Source: Kordia sp. (GTDB lineage Bacteria > Bacteroidota > Bacteroidia > Flavobacteriales > Flavobacteriaceae). From it: 64,000 bases of DNA. The stretch lies in contig NZ_JAKVBC010000016.1 of the NCBI RefSeq assembly GCF_022447245.1, forward strand, positions 48,738-112,737, written 5' to 3'. The notes below the pieces were generated by a model. That model saw only the letters and a list, made by a program, of their open reading frames with translations, had not been told where the DNA came from and made no database searches. Positions 1 to 9,167 of the stretch are shown in pieces; position 1 is the first letter of the stretch, and every line of letters starts with the position of its first letter. The translations under genes and the position numbers were made by a program.

Positions 1-170
1 ACTTGACCTGTTTCGGTTTTAGAAAATATTTTTGCACCAGGGAATTTTTCTTCGTTCACATTCAAATTTCCTCCATATACGATTTTGATGATCGTTTTTT
101 CACCAGTAGCTTTCTTATTTTGAGAAAACGCGATTTGTGCTAAAAAAAGTAAGACGAATAATTTCTTCAT
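1..170 (-). CDS. OstA/LptA-like protein, N-terminal part (runs off window)
   Basis: Reading the minus strand from an ATG at 170 gives 56 codons that run off the left edge. The product begins with a signal peptide (MKKLFVLLFLAQIAFSQ) followed by a segment reading KTIIKIVYGGNLNVNEEKFP and then PGAKIFSK. That Y-G-G...PGA-IFS pattern is typical of the N-terminal domain of Bacteroidota OstA-like proteins, periplasmic relatives of LptA that carry lipopolysaccharide to the outer membrane. This family assignment rests on a short stretch and on memory of the family. The gene diverges from the M16 peptidase gene across a 276-base gap. Confidence 0.6.
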   Translation of the reverse strand, partial: MKKLFVLLFLAQIAFSQNKKATGEKTIIKIVYGGNLNVNEEKFPGAKIFSKTETGQ

Positions 171-446
171 AAAAGCAATCCAAAGTTGTAATTATACAAA
201 CATCTTTTAGTAGATGTAAACAAGATACAACTGTTAAAAATTCGCTCAAAAATAAACTTTTTTACGAGCAAAATTCAAAAATTGTGAATTTTTAACTTCC
301 AATACTTCAGATTCCTGCAAAGCCAGTTGTTCACAAAGATTCAAGCCGAAAACCTCACAATTTAATGTTAAAATTCAGTACGTTACACACTAAAGTGTAA
401 GATTATCCTATATATTTAACATAATTAAATAATCAAAACACTAATC
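171..446. promoter_or_regulatory. Divergent intergenic region
   Basis: This AT-rich gap must hold promoters for the OstA-like gene (leftward) and the M16 peptidase gene (rightward). A short inverted repeat, ACACT-AA-AGTGT, lies at 387-398, about 50 bases before the peptidase start. No clear TAnnTTTG element was seen. Any operator role for the repeat is a guess. Confidence 0.3.
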
Positions 447-3296
447 ATGAAAAAATATATTTATTTTCTAGGATGTGCGTTGTTATTAGGGACAAGTGGT
501 TTGCAAGAGGCTATAGCACAATCGCAACAAAGCGTTCCTAGTACTTCACATATGCAGGAAATGTTGACCAATATTCCTACAAATCCAAATGTGAAAATTG
601 GGAAGTTATCTAATGGACTTACCTACTATATTCAAAACAATGGAAAGCCAGAAAACAAAGTAGAATTGCGTTTAGTTGTAAATGCAGGTTCTATCTTAGA
701 AGACGAAGATCAATTGGGATTGGCGCATTTTATGGAGCACATGAACTTCAATGGAACGAAAAACTTTAAAAAGAATGAGCTTGTAGATTACTTACAAAGT
801 ATTGGAGTGAAGTTTGGAGCACATTTAAATGCATATACAAGTTTTGATGAAACGGTATATATATTACCTATTCCAAGTGACGATCCTCAAAAACTAGAAA
901 AAGGATTTCAAATCATTGAAGATTGGGCACACAATGCTTTGTTAACGGATGAGGAAATTGATAATGAAAGAGGTGTGGTTTTAGAAGAATATCGTTTAGG
1001 GAAAGGTGCTAATGAACGTATGTTACAGAAGTATTTGCCTAAAATTATGTACGGTTCAAAATATGCGAAACGTTTGCCTATTGGTAAAAAAGAAATCATA
1101 GAAAACTTTAAGTATGAAAGCTTACGCCGCTTTTATAAAGATTGGTATCGCCCAGATTTAATGGCGGTAATTGCGGTTGGAGATGTTGATGTTAAAGTAT
1201 TGGAAGAAAAAATAAAATCGCACTTCGGAAAAATTCCTGCAGCTGTAAATCCAAAACCTAGAGTAACATTTGATGTAAAGAATCATGATGAAACTTTAAT
1301 TGCGATTGAAACGGATAAAGAAGCTTCTTTTACACAAGTTCAAGTATTATTTAAAGATTTAGGCGTTCCTGGAAAAGTAAAAACTACGGATGATTATAGA
1401 AAGCAAATCGTTCAGAATTTATTTTCACAAATGATCAATAACCGTTTGAGCGAATTGACAGAATCTGAAAATCCTCCTTTTGTTTTTGGTTCAAGCTATC
1501 ATGGTGGAACTTGGGCAAGAACCAAAGAAGCATATCAATCTACAGCAATGACAGCTGCCGATGGACAGTTAACTGCATTGTCAGCCTTATTAGAAGAAAA
1601 TGAACGTATTCTTAAATTCGGATTTGGAAAAGGAGAATTTGAGAGAGCTAAGAAGAGTTTAATGGCTAATCTTGAAAAAGCTTACAAAGACAGAGATAAA
1701 AGAGAATCTGCGCGTATTGCTGGTCAGTATGTGAGTAACTTTTTGTCACAAACCCCAATTCCGGGAATGGAATGGACATTTAATTTCTTCAAAGAGCAAT
1801 TGCCAACAATTAAGTTAGAAGAAATTAACAAAGTCATCAATCAGTACTTAAGAGATACAAACACCGTAATTGTATTAACTGGACCTGAAAAAGAAGATGC
1901 ACCAAAAATTACAGAAGCGCAAGTCTTGGAAATTTTAAAGTCTGTAAAGACGAAAGATATAAAGCCTTATGAAGACAAAGCTGTCGGAAATAGTTTAATT
2001 TCTGATTTGCCAGATCCAGGAAAAGTAATTAATAAAAGTACCAATCCAGCAATCGGGGTAACAACAATGACTTTGAGTAATGGTGCTAGAGTTGTATGTA
2101 AGAAAACAGACTTTAAAAATGATGAAATTTTATTTTCTGCTTATAGCTTAGGAGGAACCTCGTTATTTAGCGATGAAGAATACAAAGCAATAGGTTTTGC
2201 TAGTGGTGGCTTGTCAGAAGCAGGAGTAAATGGATTTTCAAAAGTGGACCTTCGAAAAATGATGTCAGGAAAAATGGCCAGAGTCAATCCGTATATTGGT
2301 GCATACAGAGAAGGTTTCAGAGGTTCCACAACTCCAAAAGATTTGGAGACACTTTTCCAAATGACACATTTATATTTTACAAAATTAAATAAGGATGAAA
2401 AGGCATATCAATCCTATCTAAAAAAACAGAAAGGATTCTTAACTAACATCATGAAAAGTCCACAGTTCTACTTTCAATTTGAAATGGGGAAATTCATGAA
2501 TGAAAAAAATCCAAGGTATCAAGGATTTCCAACACCTGAAACGATGGATGCGAGCGATTACAATTTAGCGTATGAAAAGTACCTAGAACGCTTTGCCGAT
2601 GCAGGAGATTTTAATTTTTATTTTGTTGGAAATGTAGACGAACAAAAACTTCAAGCCTTTGCTGAAAAGTATTTGGCATGTTTGCCAGGGAAGAATTCTA
2701 ACGAAAAACCAAAATACTCATCTTTCAGACCTTTAACAGGAAAGCATACAAAAATTATTGAAAAAGGAAAAGATCCTAAAAGTTCCGTGCAGATTATCTT
2801 TAACGGAGAAGCAGAATACAATAGTAAAGATGCAAAAGCAATGCAGTTTTTAGGAGAAATATTAAGTATCAAACTCATTGAGAAATTGCGTGAAGAAGAA
2901 GGTGGAGTGTATGGAGCAAGTGCTTCTGGTAGTATGCGTTCGCACCCTTATGGATGGTTTAACATGCGAATCTCTTTCCCATGTGGGCCAGAAAATGTAG
3001 ATAAATTGAAAGATGCTGCGTTGGCAGAATTACAATCAATAATTGACAATGGTCCAACGGATAAAGATGTAAGCAAAGTAAAAGAAACTGCTTTACTTGA
3101 AAACAAAGAGCAAGTAAAGAAAAATAGATTCTGGTTGCGTTACTTAGATAATACTGATTATATCAAAAGAGATCCGAATAGAATTCTAAAATTTGAAGAA
3201 TCTGTAAATGAAGTTACTGCAGATGATATTCAAAATATTGCAAAAAAATATTTAACTAAAGGCTATATTTTAGGGATCCATAATCCTGAAAAATAA
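447..3296 (+). CDS. M16 family zinc metallopeptidase, exported
   Basis: This 949-residue protein is a two-module insulinase/pitrilysin-family peptidase. A signal peptide covers about residues 1-25 (ending AIAQ), so it should act in the periplasm or at the outer membrane. The inverted zinc motif HFMEH lies at 94-98 and the third ligand is probably E174 in NERGVV, which is the 76-residue spacing expected for M16. The C-terminal half (from about residue 540) repeats the M16 fold but has no HxxEH motif, as is normal for the inactive partner domain. The length fits fused Bacteroidota M16 enzymes. It stands alone and is followed by a strong terminator. The natural substrate cannot be told from the sequence. 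Confidence 0.93.
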   Translation: MKKYIYFLGCALLLGTSGLQEAIAQSQQSVPSTSHMQEMLTNIPTNPNVKIGKLSNGLTYYIQNNGKPENKVELRLVVNAGSILEDEDQLGLAHFMEHMNFNGTKNFKKNELVDYLQSIGVKFGAHLNAYTSFDETVYILPIPSDDPQKLEKGFQIIEDWAHNALLTDEEIDNERGVVLEEYRLGKGANERMLQKYLPKIMYGSKYAKRLPIGKKEIIENFKYESLRRFYKDWYRPDLMAVIAVGDVDVKVLEEKIKSHFGKIPAAVNPKPRVTFDVKNHDETLIAIETDKEASFTQVQVLFKDLGVPGKVKTTDDYRKQIVQNLFSQMINNRLSELTESENPPFVFGSSYHGGTWARTKEAYQSTAMTAADGQLTALSALLEENERILKFGFGKGEFERAKKSLMANLEKAYKDRDKRESARIAGQYVSNFLSQTPIPGMEWTFNFFKEQLPTIKLEEINKVINQYLRDTNTVIVLTGPEKEDAPKITEAQVLEILKSVKTKDIKPYEDKAVGNSLISDLPDPGKVINKSTNPAIGVTTMTLSNGARVVCKKTDFKNDEILFSAYSLGGTSLFSDEEYKAIGFASGGLSEAGVNGFSKVDLRKMMSGKMARVNPYIGAYREGFRGSTTPKDLETLFQMTHLYFTKLNKDEKAYQSYLKKQKGFLTNIMKSPQFYFQFEMGKFMNEKNPRYQGFPTPETMDASDYNLAYEKYLERFADAGDFNFYFVGNVDEQKLQAFAEKYLACLPGKNSNEKPKYSSFRPLTGKHTKIIEKGKDPKSSVQIIFNGEAEYNSKDAKAMQFLGEILSIKLIEKLREEEGGVYGASASGSMRSHPYGWFNMRISFPCGPENVDKLKDAALAELQSIIDNGPTDKDVSKVKETALLENKEQVKKNRFWLRYLDNTDYIKRDPNRILKFEESVNEVTADDIQNIAKKYLTKGYILGIHNPEK

Positions 3297-3312
3297 TGTC
3301 ATAGAACATGGT

Positions 3313-3345
3313 AAAACCGCTTAGATTTTTCTGAGCGGTTTTTTT
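3313..3345 (+). terminator. Rho-independent terminator after M16 peptidase
   Basis: A stem AAAACCGCT (3313-3321) pairs with AGCGGTTTT (3334-3342) around a 12-base loop and runs into a T tract. It sits 17 bases after the peptidase stop codon. Confidence 0.88.
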
Positions 3346-3457
3346 ATGCTCAATTTTAATTGAGATTTAACGAAACATTATCACGTTTGTTAATAATTTT
3401 CATTTCATTAACTCAATAATAATTGTATTTTTATCGCTTAAAATCCTCAAACTAACC

Positions 3458-4228
3458 ATGGGCAAAATAATTGCTATAGCAAATCAAAAAGGAGGCGTAG
3501 GAAAAACAACGACTTCCGTAAATTTAGCGGCATCTTTAGGTGTGCTAGAAAAGAAAGTATTATTGATAGATGCTGATCCGCAGGCAAACGCAACTTCTGG
3601 GTTGGGTATTGATGTGGAAAGCGTTGAAAAAGGTACATATCAGTTGCTTGAACATACTGTAGATGCAGCAGATGTAGTGATGGAAACAAGCTCGCCAAAT
3701 CTGAGCATTATTCCAGCACATATTGATTTGGTAGCTATTGAAATTGAATTAGTAGACAAAGACAGACGTGAATATATGTTGCGTAAAGCAATTGAATCTA
3801 TCAAAGATCAGTACGATTATATTTTGATTGATTGTGCACCGTCTTTAGGATTACTAACACTAAATGCTTTAACAGCAGCAGATGCAGTAATGATACCAAT
3901 ACAATGTGAGTACTTTGCGTTAGAAGGTTTAGGAAAGCTATTAAACACGATTAAAAGTGTTCAAAAAATACACAATCCTGCATTAGATATTGAAGGATTA
4001 TTGCTTACAATGTATGATTCTCGCTTGCGACTATCTAACCAAGTTGTAGAAGAAGTACAAAAGCATTTCAATGATATGGTATTTACAACCATTATACAGC
4101 GAAACGTACGATTGAGTGAAGCGCCAAGTTATGGAGAAAGCATTATTAATTATGATGCGAGTAGTAAAGGAGCTACCAATTATTTAAACTTAGCGCACGA
4201 AGTGATTAAGAAAAACAGTGGTAAATAA
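3458..4228 (+). CDS. parA: ParA family chromosome-partitioning ATPase
   Basis: The product is a 256-residue Soj/ParA-type ATPase that works with ParB to segregate the chromosome origin. The deviant Walker A motif KGGVGKTT is at residues 11-18, with both signature lysines (K11, K16), and DADPQANAT follows near residue 40 as in chromosomal ParA proteins. The Walker B-like stretch YDYILIDCAPSLGLLT is near 120-135. There is no N-terminal DNA-binding extension, so it is the short chromosomal type. It starts an apparent operon; parB follows after 5 bases. No parS palindrome was seen nearby. Confidence 0.96.
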   Translation: MGKIIAIANQKGGVGKTTTSVNLAASLGVLEKKVLLIDADPQANATSGLGIDVESVEKGTYQLLEHTVDAADVVMETSSPNLSIIPAHIDLVAIEIELVDKDRREYMLRKAIESIKDQYDYILIDCAPSLGLLTLNALTAADAVMIPIQCEYFALEGLGKLLNTIKSVQKIHNPALDIEGLLLTMYDSRLRLSNQVVEEVQKHFNDMVFTTIIQRNVRLSEAPSYGESIINYDASSKGATNYLNLAHEVIKKNSGK

Positions 4229-4233
4229 GATTT

Positions 4234-5139
4234 ATGGCGAAGGCAACAAAAAAACAAGCATTAGGAAGAGGATTATCAGCATTATTAAAAGATCCTGAAA
4301 ATGATATTACTTCAGTTTCAGACAAAAATGCAGATAAAGTTGTTGGTAATATTGTAGAATTAGCATTGGAAACGATTGAAGTCAATCCGTTTCAACCACG
4401 AACTTATTTCAATGAAGAAGCGCTTCGTGAATTGGCATCTTCTATCCAAGAATTAGGTGTAATTCAGCCTATTACAGTTCGTAAACTAGGTTTTGAAAAA
4501 TACCAATTAGTTTCAGGAGAACGTCGTTTTAGAGCGTCGAAGCTAATCGGATTGGAAGCCATTCCTGCGTATGTGCGTATTGCCAACGATCAGGAATCAC
4601 TAGAAATGGCCTTGGTTGAAAATATTCAACGTGCCGATTTAGACCCAATAGAAATTGCACTTTCATACCAACGACTGATTGACGAAATTAGCTTGACGCA
4701 AGAGCAAATGAGTCAACGTGTCGGAAAAAAACGTTCTACCATAGCAAACTATTTACGTTTACTAAAATTAGATCCAATCATTCAAACAGGAATGCGCGAT
4801 GGTTTCCTAAGTATGGGACACGGACGTGCTTTGGTCAATATAGAAAATACCAACGATCAATTAGAAATTTATGAAACAATCGTTTCCAAGTCACTTTCTG
4901 TGCGCGATACAGAAGCCTTGGTGAAAAATTACAAGAAAGATAAAACGATTGATGCTCCAGAAACTGAAAAAGAAGAAATTCCAAAATTTGTCAAAAAAGG
5001 AATTCGCGACTTTTCAGAGTATTTTGGACAAAATGTTGATGTGAAAGTAGGGAAAAATGGAAAAGGAAAAATCACCATTCCATTCAATTCAGAAGCCGAC
5101 TTTACACGAATTAAAAAATTACTCAAAGGTGGGAAATAA
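4234..5139 (+). CDS. parB: ParB/RepB/Spo0J family partition protein
   Basis: This 301-residue protein is the centromere-binding partner of ParA. The N-terminal ParB/Srx nuclease-like domain (about 40-130) holds the CTP-binding box GERRFRA at 95-101 and the VENIQR element at 128-133. A helix-turn-helix follows at about 155-180 (QMSQRVGKKRSTIANYLRLL). The C-terminal dimerisation tail is short and lysine-rich. It begins with the family's typical GRGLSALL motif near residue 11. Its 3' end overlaps the likely start of the next gene. Confidence 0.95.
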   Translation: MAKATKKQALGRGLSALLKDPENDITSVSDKNADKVVGNIVELALETIEVNPFQPRTYFNEEALRELASSIQELGVIQPITVRKLGFEKYQLVSGERRFRASKLIGLEAIPAYVRIANDQESLEMALVENIQRADLDPIEIALSYQRLIDEISLTQEQMSQRVGKKRSTIANYLRLLKLDPIIQTGMRDGFLSMGHGRALVNIENTNDQLEIYETIVSKSLSVRDTEALVKNYKKDKTIDAPETEKEEIPKFVKKGIRDFSEYFGQNVDVKVGKNGKGKITIPFNSEADFTRIKKLLKGGK

Positions 5140-5764
5140 AATCATAGTAGCACTGTGTTTTATATGTTTTGCGTGTCAACTTTCGTGGGCTCAACAAAAA
5201 GAAGAGACTAAGAAAGAAGAAAAGTCGGAAAAAGCTGAAGAAGACACAGAAACTAAAAAAGATGAATCTGCTTTAAAAGTAGAGAATGCAGTTGTTGTAG
5301 AAGAAAAAAAAGCAATCAATCCATTATCACCATCCAAAGCCGCTTTTTATTCAGCAATCTTGCCAGGTTTAGGACAAGCTTACAATAAAAAATATTGGAA
5401 AATTCCTATTGTATATGCAGCATTAGGAACAGGAATTTATTTCTATGTAGACAATAATAAAAAATACAATCGCTACCGACGTGCATACAAAAGACGTTTG
5501 GCTGGTTTTAATGATGACGAATTTCAAAATATTGTTACAGATAACAATGCATTGATTGATGCTCAAGAATTTTACCAACGAAATCGCGATTTATCATTAC
5601 TACTGACTGTTGTGGCGTATGTGTTAAATATTGTAGATGCCAATGTGGATGCGCATTTGCTTCAATTTAACGTAAGTGACGATTTATCTGTACGTCCACA
5701 TATCGATCAAAATGATGTGGATTTCAATCGAAACTTAGGCTTGACACTCAATTTTAAATTCTAA
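5129..5764 (+). CDS. DUF5683 domain membrane protein
   Basis: I place the start at the GTG at 5129, which overlaps the parB stop by 11 bases and puts a clean signal peptide (GNKIIVALCFICFACQLSWA) at the N terminus. The open frame extends upstream to 5057, but that part is unlike a protein start. The mature part opens with a Glu/Lys-rich linker (about 25-60). It then carries PSKAAFYSAILPGLGQAYNKKYWKIPIVYA, shown here in two parts: PSKAAFYSAILPGLGQAYNK and KYWKIPIVYA. This is the hallmark of DUF5683, with two predicted hydrophobic segments. Function is unknown. The gene is commonly found between parB and dapB in Flavobacteriia. Confidence 0.82.
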   Translation: MGNKIIVALCFICFACQLSWAQQKEETKKEEKSEKAEEDTETKKDESALKVENAVVVEEKKAINPLSPSKAAFYSAILPGLGQAYNKKYWKIPIVYAALGTGIYFYVDNNKKYNRYRRAYKRRLAGFNDDEFQNIVTDNNALIDAQEFYQRNRDLSLLLTVVAYVLNIVDANVDAHLLQFNVSDDLSVRPHIDQNDVDFNRNLGLTLNFKF

Positions 5765-5792
5765 TCGATACACATTCTAAAACTCAAATTGT

Positions 5793-6494
5793 ATGAATAT
5801 TGCCTTACTAGGATATGGTCGAATGGGAAAGGAGATTGAAAAAATTGCACTTAACAGAAATCATGTCATCATTCATAAAGTTTCAGAAAATATTGCTTCT
5901 TACGACATCACAAATGTTGATGTCGCTATTGATTTCAGTATTCCGTCCGCAGCTTTTGAAAACATTTCCCATTGTATCAAACATCAAGTTCCCGTAATTT
6001 CTGGAACTACAGGTTGGTTGGAAAAATATGATGAGGTTGTGCAATTGTGTGAAACAGAAAAAGGCGCTTTTATTTATGCTTCTAATTTTAGTTTAGGTGT
6101 AAATATTTTCTTTGAGATGAATACCTATTTAGCAAAAATGATGTCTCAACTAGAAGATTACAATGTAAGTCTAGAAGAAATTCATCACACCAAAAAACTC
6201 GATGCGCCAAGCGGAACCGCAATTACATTGGCAGAAGGAATCATCCAACATACCAATTACAACGATTGGAAATTAGATACAACTGAAAATGAAAATGAAA
6301 TTCCAATTGTAGCCAAACGTATTACAGAAGTGCCAGGAACACATGAAATTACATACGCATCAGCTATTGATACGATTTCTATAAAACATGAAGCACACAA
6401 CCGACAAGGTTTTGCCTTAGGAGCCGTTGTAGCTGCCGAATGGATTCAAGGAAAAACAGGTGTTTTTAGCATGAAAGACGTGTTAAACATTTAA
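5793..6494 (+). CDS. dapB: 4-hydroxy-tetrahydrodipicolinate reductase
   Basis: The 233-residue enzyme reduces the dipicolinate precursor with NAD(P)H in the lysine/diaminopimelate pathway. The Rossmann glycine motif GYGRMG is at residues 7-12, and the catalytic signature EIHHTKKLDAPSGTA is at 129-143, holding the catalytic His and Lys. It is about 40 residues shorter than the E. coli enzyme, which is usual for Bacteroidota. It lies in the parA-to-lepB run and feeds peptidoglycan and lysine synthesis. Confidence 0.95.
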   Translation: MNIALLGYGRMGKEIEKIALNRNHVIIHKVSENIASYDITNVDVAIDFSIPSAAFENISHCIKHQVPVISGTTGWLEKYDEVVQLCETEKGAFIYASNFSLGVNIFFEMNTYLAKMMSQLEDYNVSLEEIHHTKKLDAPSGTAITLAEGIIQHTNYNDWKLDTTENENEIPIVAKRITEVPGTHEITYASAIDTISIKHEAHNRQGFALGAVVAAEWIQGKTGVFSMKDVLNI

Positions 6495-6501
6495 TAAATA
6501 T

Positions 6502-6530
6502 AATATATATTCCACTGAGGAATATATATT
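6502..6530. promoter_or_regulatory. Perfect 12-bp inverted repeat overlapping lepB promoter
   Basis: The arms AATATATATTCC (6502-6513) and GGAATATATATT (6519-6530) are perfectly complementary with a 5-base centre. The right arm overlaps a TATATTTG element (6525-6532) that matches the Bacteroidota -7 consensus TAnnTTTG. It could be an operator for lepB or a 3' hairpin for dapB; there is no T tract, which favours the former. Confidence 0.5.
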
Positions 6531-6532
6531 TG
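6525..6532 (+). promoter_or_regulatory. Putative -7 promoter element for lepB
   Basis: TATATTTG matches the Bacteroidota sigma -7 consensus TAnnTTTG exactly, 52 bases before the lepB ATG. No TTG was seen at the expected -33 distance. Confidence 0.45.
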
Positions 6533-6583
6533 TACATAACCAACAAGGTTTAGCGTAAAGCTGAATCGATAAATAAACAACAA

Positions 6584-8155
6584 ATGACGTTTACGCAAGG
6601 ATTCTTAATATTTTTCCTAATCGTTCAACTGATACACTTTTTAGGAACTTGGAAATTATATATAAAAGCAGGTAGAAAAGCTTGGGAAGCTGCAGTGCCA
6701 GTTTACAATGCTTTTGTTTTAATGCGAATCATTAATAGACCTAAAGAATGGTATTGGGTAATTTTACTCTTCATTCCAATTGTACAGTTGATTGTATTTC
6801 CAGTACTTTGGGTAGAAACCATTCGTGCTTTTGGGCGAATCGAACGTACAGAAACAATATTGGTTGTACTAACTCTAGGGCTATATATTTACTATGTAAA
6901 CTACATGTTGGATGTTGAATATGTACATGAAAGAAGCTTAAAGCCACGTTCTGCTTTAGGAGAATGGGTGGCTTCCATCTTATTTGCAGTAGTTGCAGCT
7001 ACCTTGGTACACACGTATGTAATGCAGCCATTTGTGATTCCAACATCGTCTTTAGAAAAAACATTATTAGTTGGTGATTTCTTATTTGTTAGTAAAATAC
7101 ACTACGGCCCAAGAACACCAATGACTTCTGTAGCATTGCCTATGGTGCATGATGCTATTCCGTTCACAGGGATGAAGTCGTACTTAAAAGAACCACAATT
7201 GCCATATTTCAGATTTCCAGGTTTTGAAACAATTGATCGCAATGATATTGTTGTTTTTAATTGGCCAGTAGATACATTATCAGTTATTGATGATCCTAAC
7301 AGTAAAACTTTATACAAGCCTTTGGATAAACGTTCTAACTATGTCAAGCGTTGTGTAGGATTGCCAGGTGATAAATTAGAAGTGCGAGAAGGTTATGTGT
7401 ATATTGATGGAAAGAAAAATGTATTGCCAGGACGTGCAAAATTACAGTTTAATTATAGAGCTAAATTAAAAGGTAGGGGATTTAATGATCAATATTTGCA
7501 TGATGCTTATGATATTACTGATGGGTATGGATATTTGAATCAACAAGGAACTGAGTGTATTTTTAATGCAGTTACTGATGAAGCTGCAGCAAAATTGAAG
7601 AATCATCCAAATGTGATTTCTTTAGAAAAATACCATCCTCAAAAAGGAGAGTTAGGAAGAAATATTTTTCCTCACTCTAAAAAATTCCCTTGGAATACGA
7701 GTTATTATGGGCCAATTGATATTCCGTATGCAGGAAAAACAGTTGAGTTGAATATGGATAATATTCCATTATACAAAAGAGCGATTGGAGAGTACGAAGG
7801 GAATAATATCACGGTAGAAGATAATCAAATCAAAATTGATGGTAAGGTTGTGACTTCGTATACATTTAAGCAAGATTATTACTGGATGATGGGAGATAAC
7901 AGAGGAAACTCACAAGACTCTAGGAGTTGGGGATTTGTTCCGTTTGATCATGTATTAGGAAAACCTACTTTTATATGGTTCAGCTGGGATAGTAATGCCA
8001 AAGGTATTTTTAATAAAATTCGTTGGAATCGTTTGTTTACCACAGTTAGTGGAGATGGAGAACCAGTATCATACTTCAGGTACTTCTTGATTTTATTAGC
8101 AGGTTGGTTTGGATTTAACTATTATAGAAAGCGTAAAAAAGAAGCGAAGAAATAA
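6584..8155 (+). CDS. lepB: Signal peptidase I
   Basis: This 523-residue enzyme removes signal peptides from exported proteins at the inner membrane. The N-terminal 110 residues form a multi-helix membrane module (DUF5684-like), followed by the usual anchor at about 128-147. The serine box reads IPTSSLEKTLLVGDFLFVSK with the likely nucleophile S156; most homologues have SM here, so SL is a small variation. The general-base lysine is K255 in NYVKRCVGLPGDK. The conserved GDNRGNSQDSRSWG box is near residue 455. A large insertion between the last two boxes and a C-terminal membrane helix are typical of Bacteroidota LepB. Confidence 0.95.
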   Translation: MTFTQGFLIFFLIVQLIHFLGTWKLYIKAGRKAWEAAVPVYNAFVLMRIINRPKEWYWVILLFIPIVQLIVFPVLWVETIRAFGRIERTETILVVLTLGLYIYYVNYMLDVEYVHERSLKPRSALGEWVASILFAVVAATLVHTYVMQPFVIPTSSLEKTLLVGDFLFVSKIHYGPRTPMTSVALPMVHDAIPFTGMKSYLKEPQLPYFRFPGFETIDRNDIVVFNWPVDTLSVIDDPNSKTLYKPLDKRSNYVKRCVGLPGDKLEVREGYVYIDGKKNVLPGRAKLQFNYRAKLKGRGFNDQYLHDAYDITDGYGYLNQQGTECIFNAVTDEAAAKLKNHPNVISLEKYHPQKGELGRNIFPHSKKFPWNTSYYGPIDIPYAGKTVELNMDNIPLYKRAIGEYEGNNITVEDNQIKIDGKVVTSYTFKQDYYWMMGDNRGNSQDSRSWGFVPFDHVLGKPTFIWFSWDSNAKGIFNKIRWNRLFTTVSGDGEPVSYFRYFLILLAGWFGFNYYRKRKKEAKK

Positions 8156-8225
8156 TGTATCAATGCAATAATTTGATAATAAAGTTGTAAACTATTCAAC
8201 TTATAAACTCATAAACTTCAAAAAA

Positions 8226-8846
8226 GTGAGCATTCTAGTCCATCCAACATATTTTCCAAGCATTGCACATTACGTTTTATTTGCAAAAGCAGAAGGATTG
8301 GTTTATGAAATGGAAGATAATTTTCAAAAACAGACCTATCGCAATCGCACCTATATTTATGGAGCGAATGGAAAATTGATGCTGAATGTTCCTGTGCGAC
8401 ATTCTAAAATAGATAAACACCAAAAATACAAAGAGATTCAAATAGCAAACGAAACCGCTTGGCAACGTTTGCATTGGAAATCGCTAGAAAGCGCCTACAG
8501 AACGTCTCCATATTTTGAATACTACGAAGATGAATTGCAACCTTTGTTTGAAAAGAAATACACAAGTTTAATCGATTTGAATTTTGATACTATTCAAGTA
8601 ATTAATGACTGTTTACAGTTAGATATTCCTATTTCTAAAACCAAAGAATATCAGTCAATAGTTGAAGGTATACAAGATTGTAGAAAACTCGTAGACGTGA
8701 AAAAAGAACCTGATCATGGTTTTGAGACGTATACACAAGTTTTTGAATCGAAACATGGTTTTATTGCTAATTTGAGCATCTTAGATTTGCTATTTAGCGA
8801 AGGACCAAATGCATTGACATATTTGGAACAACAAACCGTGCTGTAA
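8226..8846 (+). CDS. WbqC family protein
   Basis: This 206-residue protein belongs to the WbqC-like family, named for a gene of O-antigen clusters and of unproven enzymatic role. The start is a GTG, chosen because the family usually begins at this point (ILVHPTYFPSIAHY) and no upstream ATG is in frame. The conserved opening Y-FPS-AHY and the later WQRLHWKSLESAYRTSPYFE block support the family. It follows lepB by 70 bases and its TAA overlaps the next ATG (TAATG). Confidence 0.85.
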   Translation: MSILVHPTYFPSIAHYVLFAKAEGLVYEMEDNFQKQTYRNRTYIYGANGKLMLNVPVRHSKIDKHQKYKEIQIANETAWQRLHWKSLESAYRTSPYFEYYEDELQPLFEKKYTSLIDLNFDTIQVINDCLQLDIPISKTKEYQSIVEGIQDCRKLVDVKKEPDHGFETYTQVFESKHGFIANLSILDLLFSEGPNALTYLEQQTVL

Positions 8847-9154
8847 TGTTACGATTTTGTGTGCATTATGGATTGCATTTTGTCTTTCCGCTTCTCATAG
8901 CTTTATATTTCTATCGAAAAAAATGGAAAATGGTCTATCTTATCTTTTTAGCAGCAATGCTAATCGATTTGGATCATTTACTAGCAAGGCCTATTTTTGA
9001 TCCAAACCGTTGTAGTATTAACTTTCATCCATTACACAGTTACTATGCGATAGCGGTCTATGCAGGAATGCTTTTTTTTACCAAAACACGAATTCTCGGA
9101 TTAGGCCTATTAATACATATACTAGCAGATATAGCAGATTGTTGGATGATGTAA
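8846..9154 (+). CDS. DUF6122 family small membrane protein
   Basis: The 102-residue product has about three hydrophobic helices and conserved polar residues inside or beside them: HYGLHF at 7-12, DLDHLLARPIFDPNRCSINF in the middle, then HPLHSYYA and a C-terminal HILADIADC. The His/Asp pattern resembles membrane-embedded metal-dependent hydrolases such as YdjM-like proteins, but this is inference. Its start codon overlaps the stop of the wbqC-like gene, so the two are translationally coupled. Confidence 0.8.
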   Translation: MLRFCVHYGLHFVFPLLIALYFYRKKWKMVYLIFLAAMLIDLDHLLARPIFDPNRCSINFHPLHSYYAIAVYAGMLFFTKTRILGLGLLIHILADIADCWMM

Positions 9155-9167
9155 CTCACAAAAAAAT

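Noticed and set aside
5057..5128. Extension of the DUF5683 protein into parB
   Set aside because: The upstream 24 codons lie inside parB and lack signal-peptide character; the GTG at 5129 gives a clean signal peptide.
3400..5140. parS centromere site next to parAB
   Set aside because: No sequence close to TGTTTCACGTGAAACA was found by eye in or near the genes.
6502..6530. Terminator after dapB
   Set aside because: The inverted repeat is made almost entirely of A/T pairs, lacks a T tract and overlaps a promoter-like element.
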